A stretch of DNA of 64,000 bases from Allobosea sp. Tri-44 (GTDB taxonomy: Bacteria > Pseudomonadota > Alphaproteobacteria > Rhizobiales > Beijerinckiaceae): NCBI RefSeq assembly GCF_004123845.1, contig NZ_NBDP01000042.1, forward strand, positions 1-64,000. The letters are read 5' to 3'. Position 1 is the stretch's first letter, and every line of letters starts with the position of its first letter. Shown here piece by piece: positions 17,924 to 26,183 of the stretch. The translations under genes and the position numbers were made by a program. The notes under the pieces are model-generated. The model worked only from the letters and a program-made list of their open reading frames with translations, made no database searches and had not been told where the DNA came from.

Positions 17924-18196
17924 GATCCGGTCCTGCGATCAAGAGAATCAGGGCGGTAGGCGCCCAATGTGATGGTGCAGCATGCGCTACGCTGGTTTGC
18001 AGCTGGTTAACCATAGCCGCGAGGGAGTCACCGTCGGAGCGTTCCGCTCTGGCATGCCGGGGCAAGATGGCTGCCAGAAGGCGAGCCGGCTTTTTCTTTG
18101 GCCCGCCATGCATTACCTAACAGAACGAGACCGCCGGAGGCGCCGCCCGGCATTCGCACTGCATGGCATACGGCGCCGGCGAGACTGGTTCGGGAC
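17924..18196. promoter_or_regulatory. chpT/cysQ divergent control region with CtrA-type and GANTC sites
   Basis: A 273-base gap between divergent chpT and cysQ. TTAACCAT lies at 18007-18014, GAATC at 17945-17949 and GAGTC at 18025-18029. The same three-part combination precedes ctrA. The sites are seen directly; control by CtrA and CcrM is inferred from Caulobacter and Brucella. No reading frame is convincing. Confidence 0.5.
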
Positions 18197-19039
18197 ATGG
18201 CCATCGCTCACGACGATCCGCGTCTGATCGACCGGGACGGGCTTGCACGCTCGCTCGGCGAGGCGGCGCGCCGCACGGCTGCGGTCCTGCTGGCGAAGCG
18301 GGCGGTGCGCGACGTCAAGCTCAAGGCGGACGGCTCGCCGGTCTGCTCTGCCGACCTCGCCGCGGATTTCACCGCGAAGCAGGCGCTGGCCGAGCTGCTG
18401 CCCGGCTTTCCGGTGATCAGCGAGGAGAGCGTCGGCGACGTCGCGCCGGCTTCGGTCTTCATCCTGCTCGACCCGCTCGATGGCACGCGTGAGTTCCTGG
18501 CCTCCGGCGACAGCTATTGCGTCGCCATCGCCGTGATCCACGATGGCCGGCCGCTTGCGGGCGCGATCGCCGCGCCTGCTCTGGGCCGGCTCTGGTATGG
18601 CGGTGAGCGGAGCTTCGCCCAGGCGCTGAATGCAGAGGCGGTAGCGCTGGGCACGGCGCGCGAAGTCCATGTCCGCACCGAGCCGGCAGGAGGGCCACTG
18701 ATGCTGGTGAGCCGCTTCCACGGCGACACGGTCAGTGCCGGGGTGGCGACTGCGCTTGCGAAGGGGGAGGGCGCGCCGGTGTCCTCGGCGGTGAAATTCG
18801 GGCTCATCGCCAGCGGCGAGGCCGACTTGCATGTGCGCGGCGGCACCACGATGGAATGGGACATCGCCGCCGGCGATGCGATCCTTGCGGCTGCCGGCGG
18901 TGTGCTTTTGACCCTCGACGGCGAAAAGCCGGTTTACGGCAATGTCGATCGCGATTTCCGCAACCCGCCTTTTGTCGCTGCGAGCTGCGAGAGGTTGGCC
19001 AGGCTCGCGATCGAGAAGGCGGCGACCTGCCGCTGCTAG
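18197..19039 (+). CDS. cysQ: 3'(2'),5'-bisphosphate nucleotidase CysQ
   Basis: A 280-aa member of the inositol monophosphatase superfamily, matching CysQ in length. CysQ hydrolyses PAP to AMP, supporting sulfate assimilation. Metal-site motifs are visible: LKADGSPVCSADLAADF, PVISEESVG, LLDPLDGTREF and GGTTMEWDIAAGDAIL. The ATG at 18197 precedes the conserved region; the longer frame from 18098 is not conserved-looking. Transcription diverges from chpT. A related activity (inositol or histidinol phosphatase) is possible, but the LDGTREF form favours CysQ. Confidence 0.9.
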   Translation: MAIAHDDPRLIDRDGLARSLGEAARRTAAVLLAKRAVRDVKLKADGSPVCSADLAADFTAKQALAELLPGFPVISEESVGDVAPASVFILLDPLDGTREFLASGDSYCVAIAVIHDGRPLAGAIAAPALGRLWYGGERSFAQALNAEAVALGTAREVHVRTEPAGGPLMLVSRFHGDTVSAGVATALAKGEGAPVSSAVKFGLIASGEADLHVRGGTTMEWDIAAGDAILAAAGGVLLTLDGEKPVYGNVDRDFRNPPFVAASCERLARLAIEKAATCRC

Positions 19040-19058
19040 GATCAGCTGCCGAGCGGGC

Positions 19059-19577
19059 TCAGCGTGCGATCAATGCCGTCACGGTCGACCAGCGCTCCTG
19101 GGCTTTTGCCCGCAAGGCCGCCTCAGTGAGGAAGCGCTGGCGATTCTCGTCGCTGCGGAAGAAATAGAGGCGCGACCCGATGACGGCGAAGCGGCGCGGG
19201 TCGGCATCGACAACCCGCCCTTCCGCGACGCCGCTGGCGTCGAAGCCGCCGAAGCGCGGGGTATAGACCTCTGGCGCCTCGCGAAAGGCGTCGCGATTGG
19301 CGGCGCTGGCGAAGCGCCAGACCATTCCTTCAGAGATCAGTTCGTAATCGGGCAGCCCCGGCACTGCGGCGTCGTTCAGGAAATAGGCGACGGGATCGAA
19401 GCCGGAGAGCGCGAAGCCGGAGCGGTTGTCGCGCTGCATGCTCTCGCCGAGATGCGGCAGTTGCGGCAGGCCCGGGGGGAGGGCTGAGGCCCGGCTCGTC
19501 CCGGCTGTGAAGGGAAGCGCACAGCTTAGTCCGACGCCGGCGAGGATGATCCCGGCATGCCTTGCTGCGGCCTTCAT
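19059..19577 (-). CDS. Exported YHS-domain protein
   Basis: A 172-aa protein with a signal peptide (residues 1-32, ending near SRASA) and a YHS-type domain. GFALSGFDPVAYFLNDAAVP, then a Trp-Arg-Phe segment and YTPRFGGFDASG, match the secreted YHS proteins common in alphaproteobacteria. YHS domains are thought to bind metal, but the role of this group is not established. The ATG at 19577 has AAGGA nine bases upstream. It converges with cysQ and diverges from the eipA-like gene. Confidence 0.82.
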   Translation of the reverse strand: MKAAARHAGIILAGVGLSCALPFTAGTSRASALPPGLPQLPHLGESMQRDNRSGFALSGFDPVAYFLNDAAVPGLPDYELISEGMVWRFASAANRDAFREAPEVYTPRFGGFDASGVAEGRVVDADPRRFAVIGSRLYFFRSDENRQRFLTEAALRAKAQERWSTVTALIAR

Positions 19578-19637
19578 CGACACCAATCCTTGGCTTCAAG
19601 CCGCGTCACGGCGCGTTCTGCGCCGCGGTTCACCGCT

Positions 19638-19660
19638 TGGATACACATACAGCGTATCCA
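19638..19660. promoter_or_regulatory. Inverted repeat upstream of the eipA-like gene
   Basis: Perfect seven-base arms TGGATAC and GTATCCA with a nine-base spacer are followed at once by AGGAGG. It lies in the divergent gap between the YHS gene and the DUF1134 gene. It may be an operator or a 5' leader hairpin; no regulator is known for the motif. Confidence 0.4.
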
Positions 19661-19760
19661 GGAGGTTACCGTGGTCACGAGGATTCGCAGGACCCACCGT
19701 CGACGCCACCCGGCAGGAGGCCGAATGCCCAATGCCCGGCGCTTGCCTGGAGACGATGAG

Positions 19761-20333
19761 ATGAACCACACCCGCCGCACCCTGCTCGCCAGCGCACTGC
19801 TGCTCGGCATGAGTCTCGCCGCCGGTCCCGCCGCCGCTCAGCAGAACGAGCGCTCCTTTTCGCAGAACGAGCTGGTCACCTCCGGCCACCAGTTCTTCGG
19901 CAATGTCTCGCGCGGTCTTGCCCTGACGATCGAGGAGGCGGTGCGCCGCTGGGGCGAGCCGAACGGCTATGTCCTCGGCCAGGAGGCCTCCGGCGCCTTT
20001 GTGGGCGGGCTGCGCTATGGCGAGGGAACGCTGTTCACCCGCAATGCCGGCGACCGTAAGGTGTACTGGCAGGGGCCCTCGGTCGGCTTCGATTTCGGCG
20101 GCGACGGCGCCCGCACCATGATGCTGATCTACAATCTGCCCAGCGTCGGAGCGCTCTATCAGCGTTTCGGCGGGGTCGACGGCTCGGTCTATTTCGTCGG
20201 TGGCTTCGGTTTCACGGCGCTGACGGCCGGCGGCGTGACGGTCGTGCCGATCCGCACCGGCGTCGGCTGGCGGCTTGGCGTCAACCTCGGCTACCTGAAA
20301 TTCACACCGCAGGCGACCTGGAACCCGTTCTGA
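19761..20333 (+). CDS. DUF1134 envelope protein, EipA-like
   Basis: A 190-aa protein with a signal peptide (residues 1-26, cut after AAA-Q) and a DUF1134 domain: LTIEEAVRRWGEPNGYVLGQ, KVYWQGPSVGFDFGGDGART and VGWRLGVNLGYLKFTP. The Brucella member EipA is a periplasmic beta-barrel protein needed for envelope integrity and is controlled by CtrA. No CtrA box was seen here. Three in-frame starts have ribosome sites: GTG near 19671 (AGGAGG), ATG 19725 (AGGAGG, spacing four) and ATG 19761 (GGAG, spacing eight). The last gives the most typical signal peptide. Confidence 0.85.
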   Translation: MNHTRRTLLASALLLGMSLAAGPAAAQQNERSFSQNELVTSGHQFFGNVSRGLALTIEEAVRRWGEPNGYVLGQEASGAFVGGLRYGEGTLFTRNAGDRKVYWQGPSVGFDFGGDGARTMMLIYNLPSVGALYQRFGGVDGSVYFVGGFGFTALTAGGVTVVPIRTGVGWRLGVNLGYLKFTPQATWNPF

Positions 20334-20419
20334 TCTGATAATTCGGCGCTGCTGGTCTTATCTTGCGAGGCATGGCAGCCTGAGATCGGGCTGATCGCAG
20401 ACACGGGAGCCGTTCCGCC

Positions 20420-21667
20420 TTGATCGAAGCCGTCATGCTCGTCGCGCTCGGCTTTCTGTCGGCCAGCCTGCTCGCCCTCTCGGCGCTGCCGGCTCTGAGC
20501 CGCCGGGCCGACCGGCTGGCGCGGCGGCGAGCCGAGGCTGCGTTTCCACTCTCGCTTGCCGAAATCGCAGCCGACCGCGACCATTTGCGCGCAGAGCAGG
20601 CGATCCGCGAGCGGGCGCTGGAGCAGAGGGCGGAAAGTGGCTTCGCCGCCAAGGCCGGCGCGATGAGCGAGCTCGGCCGGCGCGACATGGCGATAAGCCG
20701 GCTCGAAACCGACCTGACCGAGCGACGGCAGAGGATCGCTCACCTTGAAACGGAGCTGCGGCAGGCGACGCAGGACCTGGCGGACACGCGCGCGACGCTG
20801 GCGACGGAAAGCGTCGGCCACCAGACGACACAGGCGACATTGTCGAGCCGGGTCAGCGATCTTGCAGCCGTGGAAGCGCAACTCGCCGAGACCCGTCAGG
20901 CGCTCAGCGGCAGCTCGGCCGATCTCGCCGCCCGCAACCATCAGCTTGCCGAGCTCAGGACCTTGCACGACAGGGCCGAAGCGACGCTCGCCGAGCGCGA
21001 CCAGGCTCTTTCAGCATTGAACAGCGAGCATGATCGCCAGCGCCTCGTCCTGGTCGAGGCCGGTACGCTCAGGCTCAAGCTGGAGGGCGAGCGCGACGAT
21101 TTCTCGGCGCGGCTCACCACAGCGGAGACGGCGCTGGCAGAGGCGCGGACTAACCTCTCGGCCATGAAACTGGACCGCGACAGCGAGAGATTGCGGGCCG
21201 ACGCTCTTTCGACGCGCGCGACCGAGGCCGAGGCTGCGTCGCGAGCAGCCGATGCGAACGCCGTCAAGCTCGGCGCCGAGATCGCACGACAGGAGGCGGC
21301 CGTGACGCAGGCATCCTTGGAGCAAGCCGAGGCGCTGACCCGGATCAAGGCGCTGGAAGACAGGATCGAAGCCGCCGTTGCGGCCGAGGCCCGCTTGAAG
21401 GGACAACTGGCCAGCGACGCGGCGGCTCACCGAGAGGCCTTGCGCGAACGAGACGAGACGCTCGAAGCGCTCCATGCCGAGCTGGGCACCGTCCAGGGCG
21501 CCCGCGATCAGGCGCGTACCGACCGGGCCGGCCTCAAGCGCGAGCTTGCGGCATTGCGCAAGCAGGGCGGCGGCAAGGCAGCCGGGGAGGCGGCCTTGCG
21601 CCAGGAGATCGTCCGCTTGGCCGATGCGCTGCTGGTCGCGTCGGAAAGCCGCGAGGCGGCGGAATAG
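20420..21667 (+). CDS. Membrane-anchored coiled-coil protein, function unknown
   Basis: A 415-aa protein with one N-terminal membrane segment (about residues 3-26), a basic patch (SRRADRLARRRAE) just after it, and then an almost continuous coiled coil from about 50 to 400 rich in Ala, Glu, Arg and Leu. The topology is probably N-terminal anchor with a cytoplasmic rod. Similar proteins in Rhizobiales are named after SMC or chromosome-segregation ATPases only because of the coiled coil; no ATP-binding motif is present. It lies between the eipA-like and sugar-kinase genes, same strand, with gaps of 86-87 bases. Confidence 0.75.
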   Translation: MIEAVMLVALGFLSASLLALSALPALSRRADRLARRRAEAAFPLSLAEIAADRDHLRAEQAIRERALEQRAESGFAAKAGAMSELGRRDMAISRLETDLTERRQRIAHLETELRQATQDLADTRATLATESVGHQTTQATLSSRVSDLAAVEAQLAETRQALSGSSADLAARNHQLAELRTLHDRAEATLAERDQALSALNSEHDRQRLVLVEAGTLRLKLEGERDDFSARLTTAETALAEARTNLSAMKLDRDSERLRADALSTRATEAEAASRAADANAVKLGAEIARQEAAVTQASLEQAEALTRIKALEDRIEAAVAAEARLKGQLASDAAAHREALRERDETLEALHAELGTVQGARDQARTDRAGLKRELAALRKQGGGKAAGEAALRQEIVRLADALLVASESREAAE

Positions 21668-21700
21668 GCGCCTGCCGGGCAGGGCCTTTCCACTTTTGCC

Positions 21701-21710
21701 GAACATGTTC
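21701..21710. promoter_or_regulatory. Perfect 10-bp palindrome upstream of the KDG kinase gene
   Basis: GAACATGTTC lies 44 bases before the kinase start, in an 87-base gap. It could be an operator half. It does not match the alphaproteobacterial LexA box (GTTC-N7-GTTC). Evidence is symmetry and position only. Confidence 0.3.
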
Positions 21711-21754
21711 TAGGGAGGACCGGGCCGCGCTCGCGGCCGGCGGTTTCGGTTGGG

Positions 21755-22690
21755 ATGATGACGGACATCGTTTGTATCGGCGAACCCCTCGGCGAGTTCA
21801 ACGCGACGCGAGGCGAAGCTGGCGCCTATCGCTTCGGCCAAGGCGGTGACACCTCCAATTGCGCGATCGCTGCGGCGCGGCAGGGGGCAAAGGTCGCCTA
21901 TATCGGCGCGCTGGGCGATGACGAGCCGGGCCGTTCATTCCGGACGCTGTGGGCTGAAGAAGGCGTCGACGACAGCCATGTCTCGACGCATCCGTCTGCG
22001 CCGACCGGGCTTTATTTCGTTTCGCATGGGCCGCAGGGCCACGTCTTCTCCTATGTGCGTGCCGGCTCGGCCGCGGCTCTCTATGGTCCGGCGCAATTGC
22101 CTAGGGATCTCATCACCTCGGCCAAGGTGATCCAGGCCTCCGGCATCAGCCAGGCGATCTCGACGAGCGCCTGCGATGCGGTGTTCGAGGCCTTCGCGAC
22201 GGCGCGCGAGAACGGCGTGCTGACCGCCTACGACACCAATCTCCGGCTCAAGCTCTGGCCGCTGACGCGGGCGCGGGCGATCATCCACGCCGCCTGTGAG
22301 ATGGCTGATATCGTTCTGCCCGGCGATGGCGACGCGAAGCTGCTGACTGGGCTGGAGCAGCCCGACGCCATCGTCGATTTCTACCTGAAGCTGGGCGCCA
22401 AGGTCGTGGCGCTGACGCTCGGCCATGAGGGCTCGCTCGTGGCGACGCCTTCGAGGCGCCAGCGCTTCGTGCCGATCAAGGTCGATGCGATCGATGCGAC
22501 CGGCGCCGGCGATTGCTATGACGGCGCCTTCCTCGCCGAGTACATCCGCACCGGCGACGCCTTCACGGCCGGGGCCTATGCCAATGTCGCGGCGGCGCTC
22601 TCGACGCAAGGGTACGGCGCAGTGGCGCCGCTGCCGCGCCGGGCCGAGGTCGAGGCGCGGATCGCGCAGGAGGCGGCTGGCCGGGCATGA
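21755..22690 (+). CDS. kdgK: PfkB-family sugar kinase, probably 2-keto-3-deoxygluconate kinase
   Basis: A 311-aa ribokinase-fold enzyme. The start (IVCIGEPLGEFNATRGE), the sugar-site GGDTSNCAIAAARQGAKVAY, YDTNLRLKLWP (typical of KDG kinases) and the catalytic anion hole with base Asp in DATGAGDCYDGAFLAEYIRT are all present. KDG kinase makes 2-keto-3-deoxy-6-phosphogluconate for the Entner-Doudoroff route. Other PfkB sugars cannot be excluded. It overlaps the following HAD gene by four bases (ATGA), so the pair is translationally coupled. Confidence 0.8.
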   Translation: MMTDIVCIGEPLGEFNATRGEAGAYRFGQGGDTSNCAIAAARQGAKVAYIGALGDDEPGRSFRTLWAEEGVDDSHVSTHPSAPTGLYFVSHGPQGHVFSYVRAGSAAALYGPAQLPRDLITSAKVIQASGISQAISTSACDAVFEAFATARENGVLTAYDTNLRLKLWPLTRARAIIHAACEMADIVLPGDGDAKLLTGLEQPDAIVDFYLKLGAKVVALTLGHEGSLVATPSRRQRFVPIKVDAIDATGAGDCYDGAFLAEYIRTGDAFTAGAYANVAAALSTQGYGAVAPLPRRAEVEARIAQEAAGRA

Positions 22691-23547
22691 GCGTTCCTGT
22701 CCTGATGGAAGCGGGCGCGCTGCTCGCGCGCTACGATGTGCTGATCAGCGATGTCTGGGGCGTCGTCCATGACGGCGTCCTGGCGCTCGGGCCGGCCTGC
22801 GAGGCGCTGATGCGCTATCGCGACGGCGGCGGCACCGTGGTGCTGCTCTCGAACGCGCCGGGGCCCTCGGCGCAGATCGCCGGCGTACTCGACGAAAAGC
22901 GCGTGCCTCGCGCCGCCTGGGACCGGCTGGTGACCTCTGGCGATGTGACACGGGCGCTGATCGCCGAGACGCATCTGCGCAAGGCCTATCATATCGGCGA
23001 GCATGGGGACCGGGCGGTGTTCGCGGGCTTCGACATCGAGCTCGTCGGCGAGGCCGAAGCCGAATTCGTCGTCGCGACCGAGCTCAACGATTACCGCCGC
23101 GAGCAGCCGGAGCAGTACCGGCCGCTGTTGTCGCGTTTCGCTGCGCGCGGGCTGCCTTTCATTTGCGGCAATCCCGACCTCGTCGTCCATGTCGGCCATG
23201 ATCTCCTGCCGTGCGCGGGGGCGCTGGCGACGATCTACGAGGAGCTCGGCGGCCATGTCGCCTGGGCCGGCAAGCCGCACCGGCCAGCCTATGATCTGGC
23301 GCTCGCGGCCGCCCGCGAGGCGCGTGGCGGCCGCGATGTCGACCCGGCCCGCGTGCTGGTGATCGGCGATGCGGTGCGCACCGATCTCGCCGGCGCCAGG
23401 ATGATGGGCTTCGACAGCCTGTTCATCGCTGGCGGCATCCATCGCGACGAGACGATCCGGGATGGCTCCGTCGTTCCTGACGGGCTCGCGCGGGTCTTGG
23501 CGGCGCATCGGCCGCTGCCGGTCGCAGCGATGGCGGCGTTGGGGTAA
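22687..23547 (+). CDS. NagD-like HAD hydrolase (TIGR01459 type)
   Basis: A 286-aa HAD phosphatase of subclass IIA. It shows VLISDVWGVVHDGV (nucleophile Asp within DVWG), LLSNAPGPS (motif II), AWAGKPHRPAYDLAL (motif III Lys) and VLVIGDAVRTDLAGARMMG (motif IV). This group, common in alphaproteobacteria, has no settled substrate; related NagD and phosphoglycolate phosphatases act on small phosphates. Its overlap with the KDG-kinase gene suggests it may dephosphorylate a sugar or acid phosphate from the same pathway, which is inference. Confidence 0.87.
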   Translation: MSVPVLMEAGALLARYDVLISDVWGVVHDGVLALGPACEALMRYRDGGGTVVLLSNAPGPSAQIAGVLDEKRVPRAAWDRLVTSGDVTRALIAETHLRKAYHIGEHGDRAVFAGFDIELVGEAEAEFVVATELNDYRREQPEQYRPLLSRFAARGLPFICGNPDLVVHVGHDLLPCAGALATIYEELGGHVAWAGKPHRPAYDLALAAAREARGGRDVDPARVLVIGDAVRTDLAGARMMGFDSLFIAGGIHRDETIRDGSVVPDGLARVLAAHRPLPVAAMAALG

Positions 23548-23555
23548 GTTGAACT

Positions 23556-23765
23556 GTCATTCCGGGGCTGAGCGTAGCGAGGAGCCCGGAACCCATGAAC
23601 ACGACGCTGATCCAGTTCGTCATGCTCGCCCTCGTGGCGAGCATCCACGTCTTGAACACCGCTCTCGAAGAACGAAGACGTGGATGGTCGGGACAAGCCC
23701 GACCATGACGGAAAGGGCGTGTTCATGGGTCCCGGGCTCGGCCCTAAGGGCCGCCCCGGAAAGAC
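23556..23765. repeat. Nested intergenic palindromic repeats
   Basis: The outer element has CATTCCGGGGC and GGAGCCCGGAACCCATGAAC on the left and GTTCATGGGTCCCGGGCT and GCCCCGGAA on the right. Between its halves sits an inner element that starts at GTCATGCTCG, carries CATCCACGTCTT and AAGACGTGGATGG, and ends CCATGACG. The inner element is the same family as 30795-30887. The whole fills the gap between two converging genes and has no coding potential. It may also end transcription. Confidence 0.75.
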
Positions 23766-23772
23766 TAAGCAC

Positions 23773-26136
23773 TCACACAGGCGGCGGGTTCGCCTTGCGG
23801 ATCCGCTCGCCGATCGCGTGATAGAGCCCGTCGAGCGGGCGGAAGACGAAGCGGATCGTCGAGCGGCCGGGCGGCACCTGCACCGCCCGGAAGATCACGT
23901 TCGCCCGCAGCAACTCGGCCGGCTTGCCGTCGACCTCGACCTGCCACCAGGGCTGCCAGACATCGTTCAGCACGACGAAGCCGCCGCGCGGTGCATCAGC
24001 ATCGAGCAGCACCTCGGTCGTGCCGTAGTTGCGGATGCGGACGCTTCCCACCTGCGCCGGGCCGGTCGGAATAGGCGGCGGCGCCTTGTCGAGCAGGACG
24101 GTGCGGTGCGGATCGAAACCAGCAGGCCATTGGCCGCTCTTCAGGATCGCGCCGAAATCGGCAGCTTGCGCTTCCGTGACAAGAAGCACGCGCGGCAAGG
24201 CGCGCGGGTTCTCATAGACATAGGCGTCCTTGGTCCGGGCGATCTGGACGAGGTCGCCGGGCTTCAGCCGCTTGTCGATCTCCTCGACCGGGACGCCCGT
24301 CGCGATGAAGCGCAGGCCCAGCATGTCGGCGAGCAGCGAGCGGTAGGACGGCATCAGGGCCGAGAAGCTGCGCTGATCGGGCAGGGCGACATGGTCGCCG
24401 GCGCCGGTCGCCTGGCTGTAGAGGCCGAGGCGGAGCGGATTGTAACCCAGCGTGTTGTCGAGCCCGTGGACCAGGCTGGCGTTCGGCCAATGGAAATCGA
24501 TGCCGGCGAGCTCGATGCGGTCGCGCCGGTCGGGTCCGGCAGTGCGGGCGGTCTCGCGCTTGAGGAGGGCAATGGTCTCGTTGCTGCTGTCGGCGCGCAG
24601 CACCTCGTACATCCTGGCCGGCAGCGCGGTCGACTCGCTGGGGCCGTTGTTGACCGCAAGATCGACGATCATGGCGGCGGCGAGGACGATCGTCGCGGCC
24701 ATGCCCGCGCCTTGCAGGGCAAGCCCGCGCGCCGCGACCAGCGCGCCAGCGACCAGCATCAGGCAGAGCGCGGCGGTCACCAATGGCACGAAGGCGACAT
24801 GCAGGCGCCCGACCGTCCAGGCGAGCCAGATCGCCAGGCCGAAGCCTGCAAGCAGCAGCAGGATTTCGAGCGCGATCTGCCAGCAGCGCGGCCGCGGGGC
24901 GGTATCGGTCAGGACGAGATGGGTGAGATAGCCGCCAAGGATCGACAGCAGCGCGCCGAGGATGAAGAGTGCATCGGCCGGGCGACGGTAGAAATCGCTG
25001 CCAGGCAAGTGGAAGAGCAGGGCGAAGCCCGGTGTGTAGCGGCCGAGCGCATAGACCAGCACGATCAGCGCCGCAGCGCTGAGCGCGACGATCTCGCGCC
25101 GGAGCAGGGCGCCGCGGACGATGCCGACGCTGGCGACGAGCAGGATCGGCAGGAGGCCGAGATAGAGCTCGCCCATATTGCGGGCGAGATAGAGGTCGAG
25201 CGGGCCGAAGCGCTTCTCCCAGGCCGGGCTCGGCGGTCCCCAGAAATTCTCAAGCGGCCCGGACGCGCCGTAGAGATTGGCGATCAGTCCGGTCAGCAGC
25301 GAGCCCGGATGCAGCGAGCCCTTGCCGGCCCCGGCGAGATCAATGACCGGCCGGTTGGATTCCTCTGCCAGGACAGCGGTGAGCAGGATTGGCACCGTCG
25401 CGACCAGTGCCGCACCGAGTACGCCGAGCAGAAGGGGCACGATGCTCGCCCGCAGCGCCGCCAGCGGCCTGTCGGCCATGGCGATGGCGGCGAGGACCAG
25501 CCCGGCGAGGACATAGACGCCGAGCAGCGCGACCTGGTCGCGTCCCAGCACCATGAAGCCGGCGGCAAGACCTGCCGCGAAACCATAGCGCCAGGAACTG
25601 CGTTCGAGCGCCCGCGACAGCAGCAGCAGCGTCACCGCGAAACAGGACAGGCTCAGCACCTGTCCGACATGCTGGATGCGCCAGGCGGCAGCCGCGCCGA
25701 AGGCGAAGGAGAGGGCGCAGACGACCGCACCGGCCGGATGCCAGCCGCGATCACGGAAGAGCAGCACGAGGCAGAGCGCGCCGACGAGCAGCGACCCGAG
25801 CAGGGCGCCGTCGCTCCAGCGGAAATCCGGTGTCGGGTTGAGCAGGGCGATCAGGAAGAAGGGCGGTGAGAAGATCAGCGATTGCGGATCGGCGACCTGC
25901 GGCGAGCCGGCGAAGACGAAGGGCGTCCAGAACGGCGAGAGGCCCTTGTGCAGGGCGCTGGCGAGGAATTGCAGCTGCGGGTGGAAATGCGCTTTGGCGT
26001 CCCAGGGCACGGTGACGGCGCCGGAGAGCCAGGGCCAGGACAAAGCCAGCCAGCCGGCGCAGACCAGCAGCATTACCCTGGCGGTTGGCCAGGGTGCGGG
26101 TATCGGTTCGATCTCGTGGCGGTCCCGATCGGGCAT
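23773..26136 (-). CDS. Large polytopic membrane protein, YfhO/GT-C-like
   Basis: A 787-aa inner-membrane protein with roughly 11-13 hydrophobic segments in its first 500 residues and a soluble, probably periplasmic C-terminal part. The early loop WPWLSGAVTVPWDAKAHFHP and the following PQVADPQSL resemble the first loop of GT-C/YfhO-type proteins. Those use lipid-linked sugars to glycosylate envelope polymers. The C-terminal FVVLNDVWQPWWQVEVDGKP is also characteristic of YfhO-like proteins. The ATG at 26136 has AGGAAG upstream. The 47-base gap after ribA suggests co-transcription. Substrate unknown. Confidence 0.78.
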   Translation of the reverse strand: MPDRDRHEIEPIPAPWPTARVMLLVCAGWLALSWPWLSGAVTVPWDAKAHFHPQLQFLASALHKGLSPFWTPFVFAGSPQVADPQSLIFSPPFFLIALLNPTPDFRWSDGALLGSLLVGALCLVLLFRDRGWHPAGAVVCALSFAFGAAAAWRIQHVGQVLSLSCFAVTLLLLSRALERSSWRYGFAAGLAAGFMVLGRDQVALLGVYVLAGLVLAAIAMADRPLAALRASIVPLLLGVLGAALVATVPILLTAVLAEESNRPVIDLAGAGKGSLHPGSLLTGLIANLYGASGPLENFWGPPSPAWEKRFGPLDLYLARNMGELYLGLLPILLVASVGIVRGALLRREIVALSAAALIVLVYALGRYTPGFALLFHLPGSDFYRRPADALFILGALLSILGGYLTHLVLTDTAPRPRCWQIALEILLLLAGFGLAIWLAWTVGRLHVAFVPLVTAALCLMLVAGALVAARGLALQGAGMAATIVLAAAMIVDLAVNNGPSESTALPARMYEVLRADSSNETIALLKRETARTAGPDRRDRIELAGIDFHWPNASLVHGLDNTLGYNPLRLGLYSQATGAGDHVALPDQRSFSALMPSYRSLLADMLGLRFIATGVPVEEIDKRLKPGDLVQIARTKDAYVYENPRALPRVLLVTEAQAADFGAILKSGQWPAGFDPHRTVLLDKAPPPIPTGPAQVGSVRIRNYGTTEVLLDADAPRGGFVVLNDVWQPWWQVEVDGKPAELLRANVIFRAVQVPPGRSTIRFVFRPLDGLYHAIGERIRKANPPPV

Positions 26137-26183
26137 GGTGGCTTCCTGCCCCAGGCCCGGCGCGGGATCAATGCCGGCTCCAA

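Noticed and set aside
21701-21710. GAACATGTTC as a LexA box
   Set aside because: Alphaproteobacterial LexA uses GTTC-N7-GTTC; spacing and direction do not match.
23680-25869. 729-aa open frame opposite the YfhO-like gene
   Set aside because: Composition is Arg, Gln, Asp and Gly repeats without any fold, and it is antisense to a protein with ordered membrane helices.
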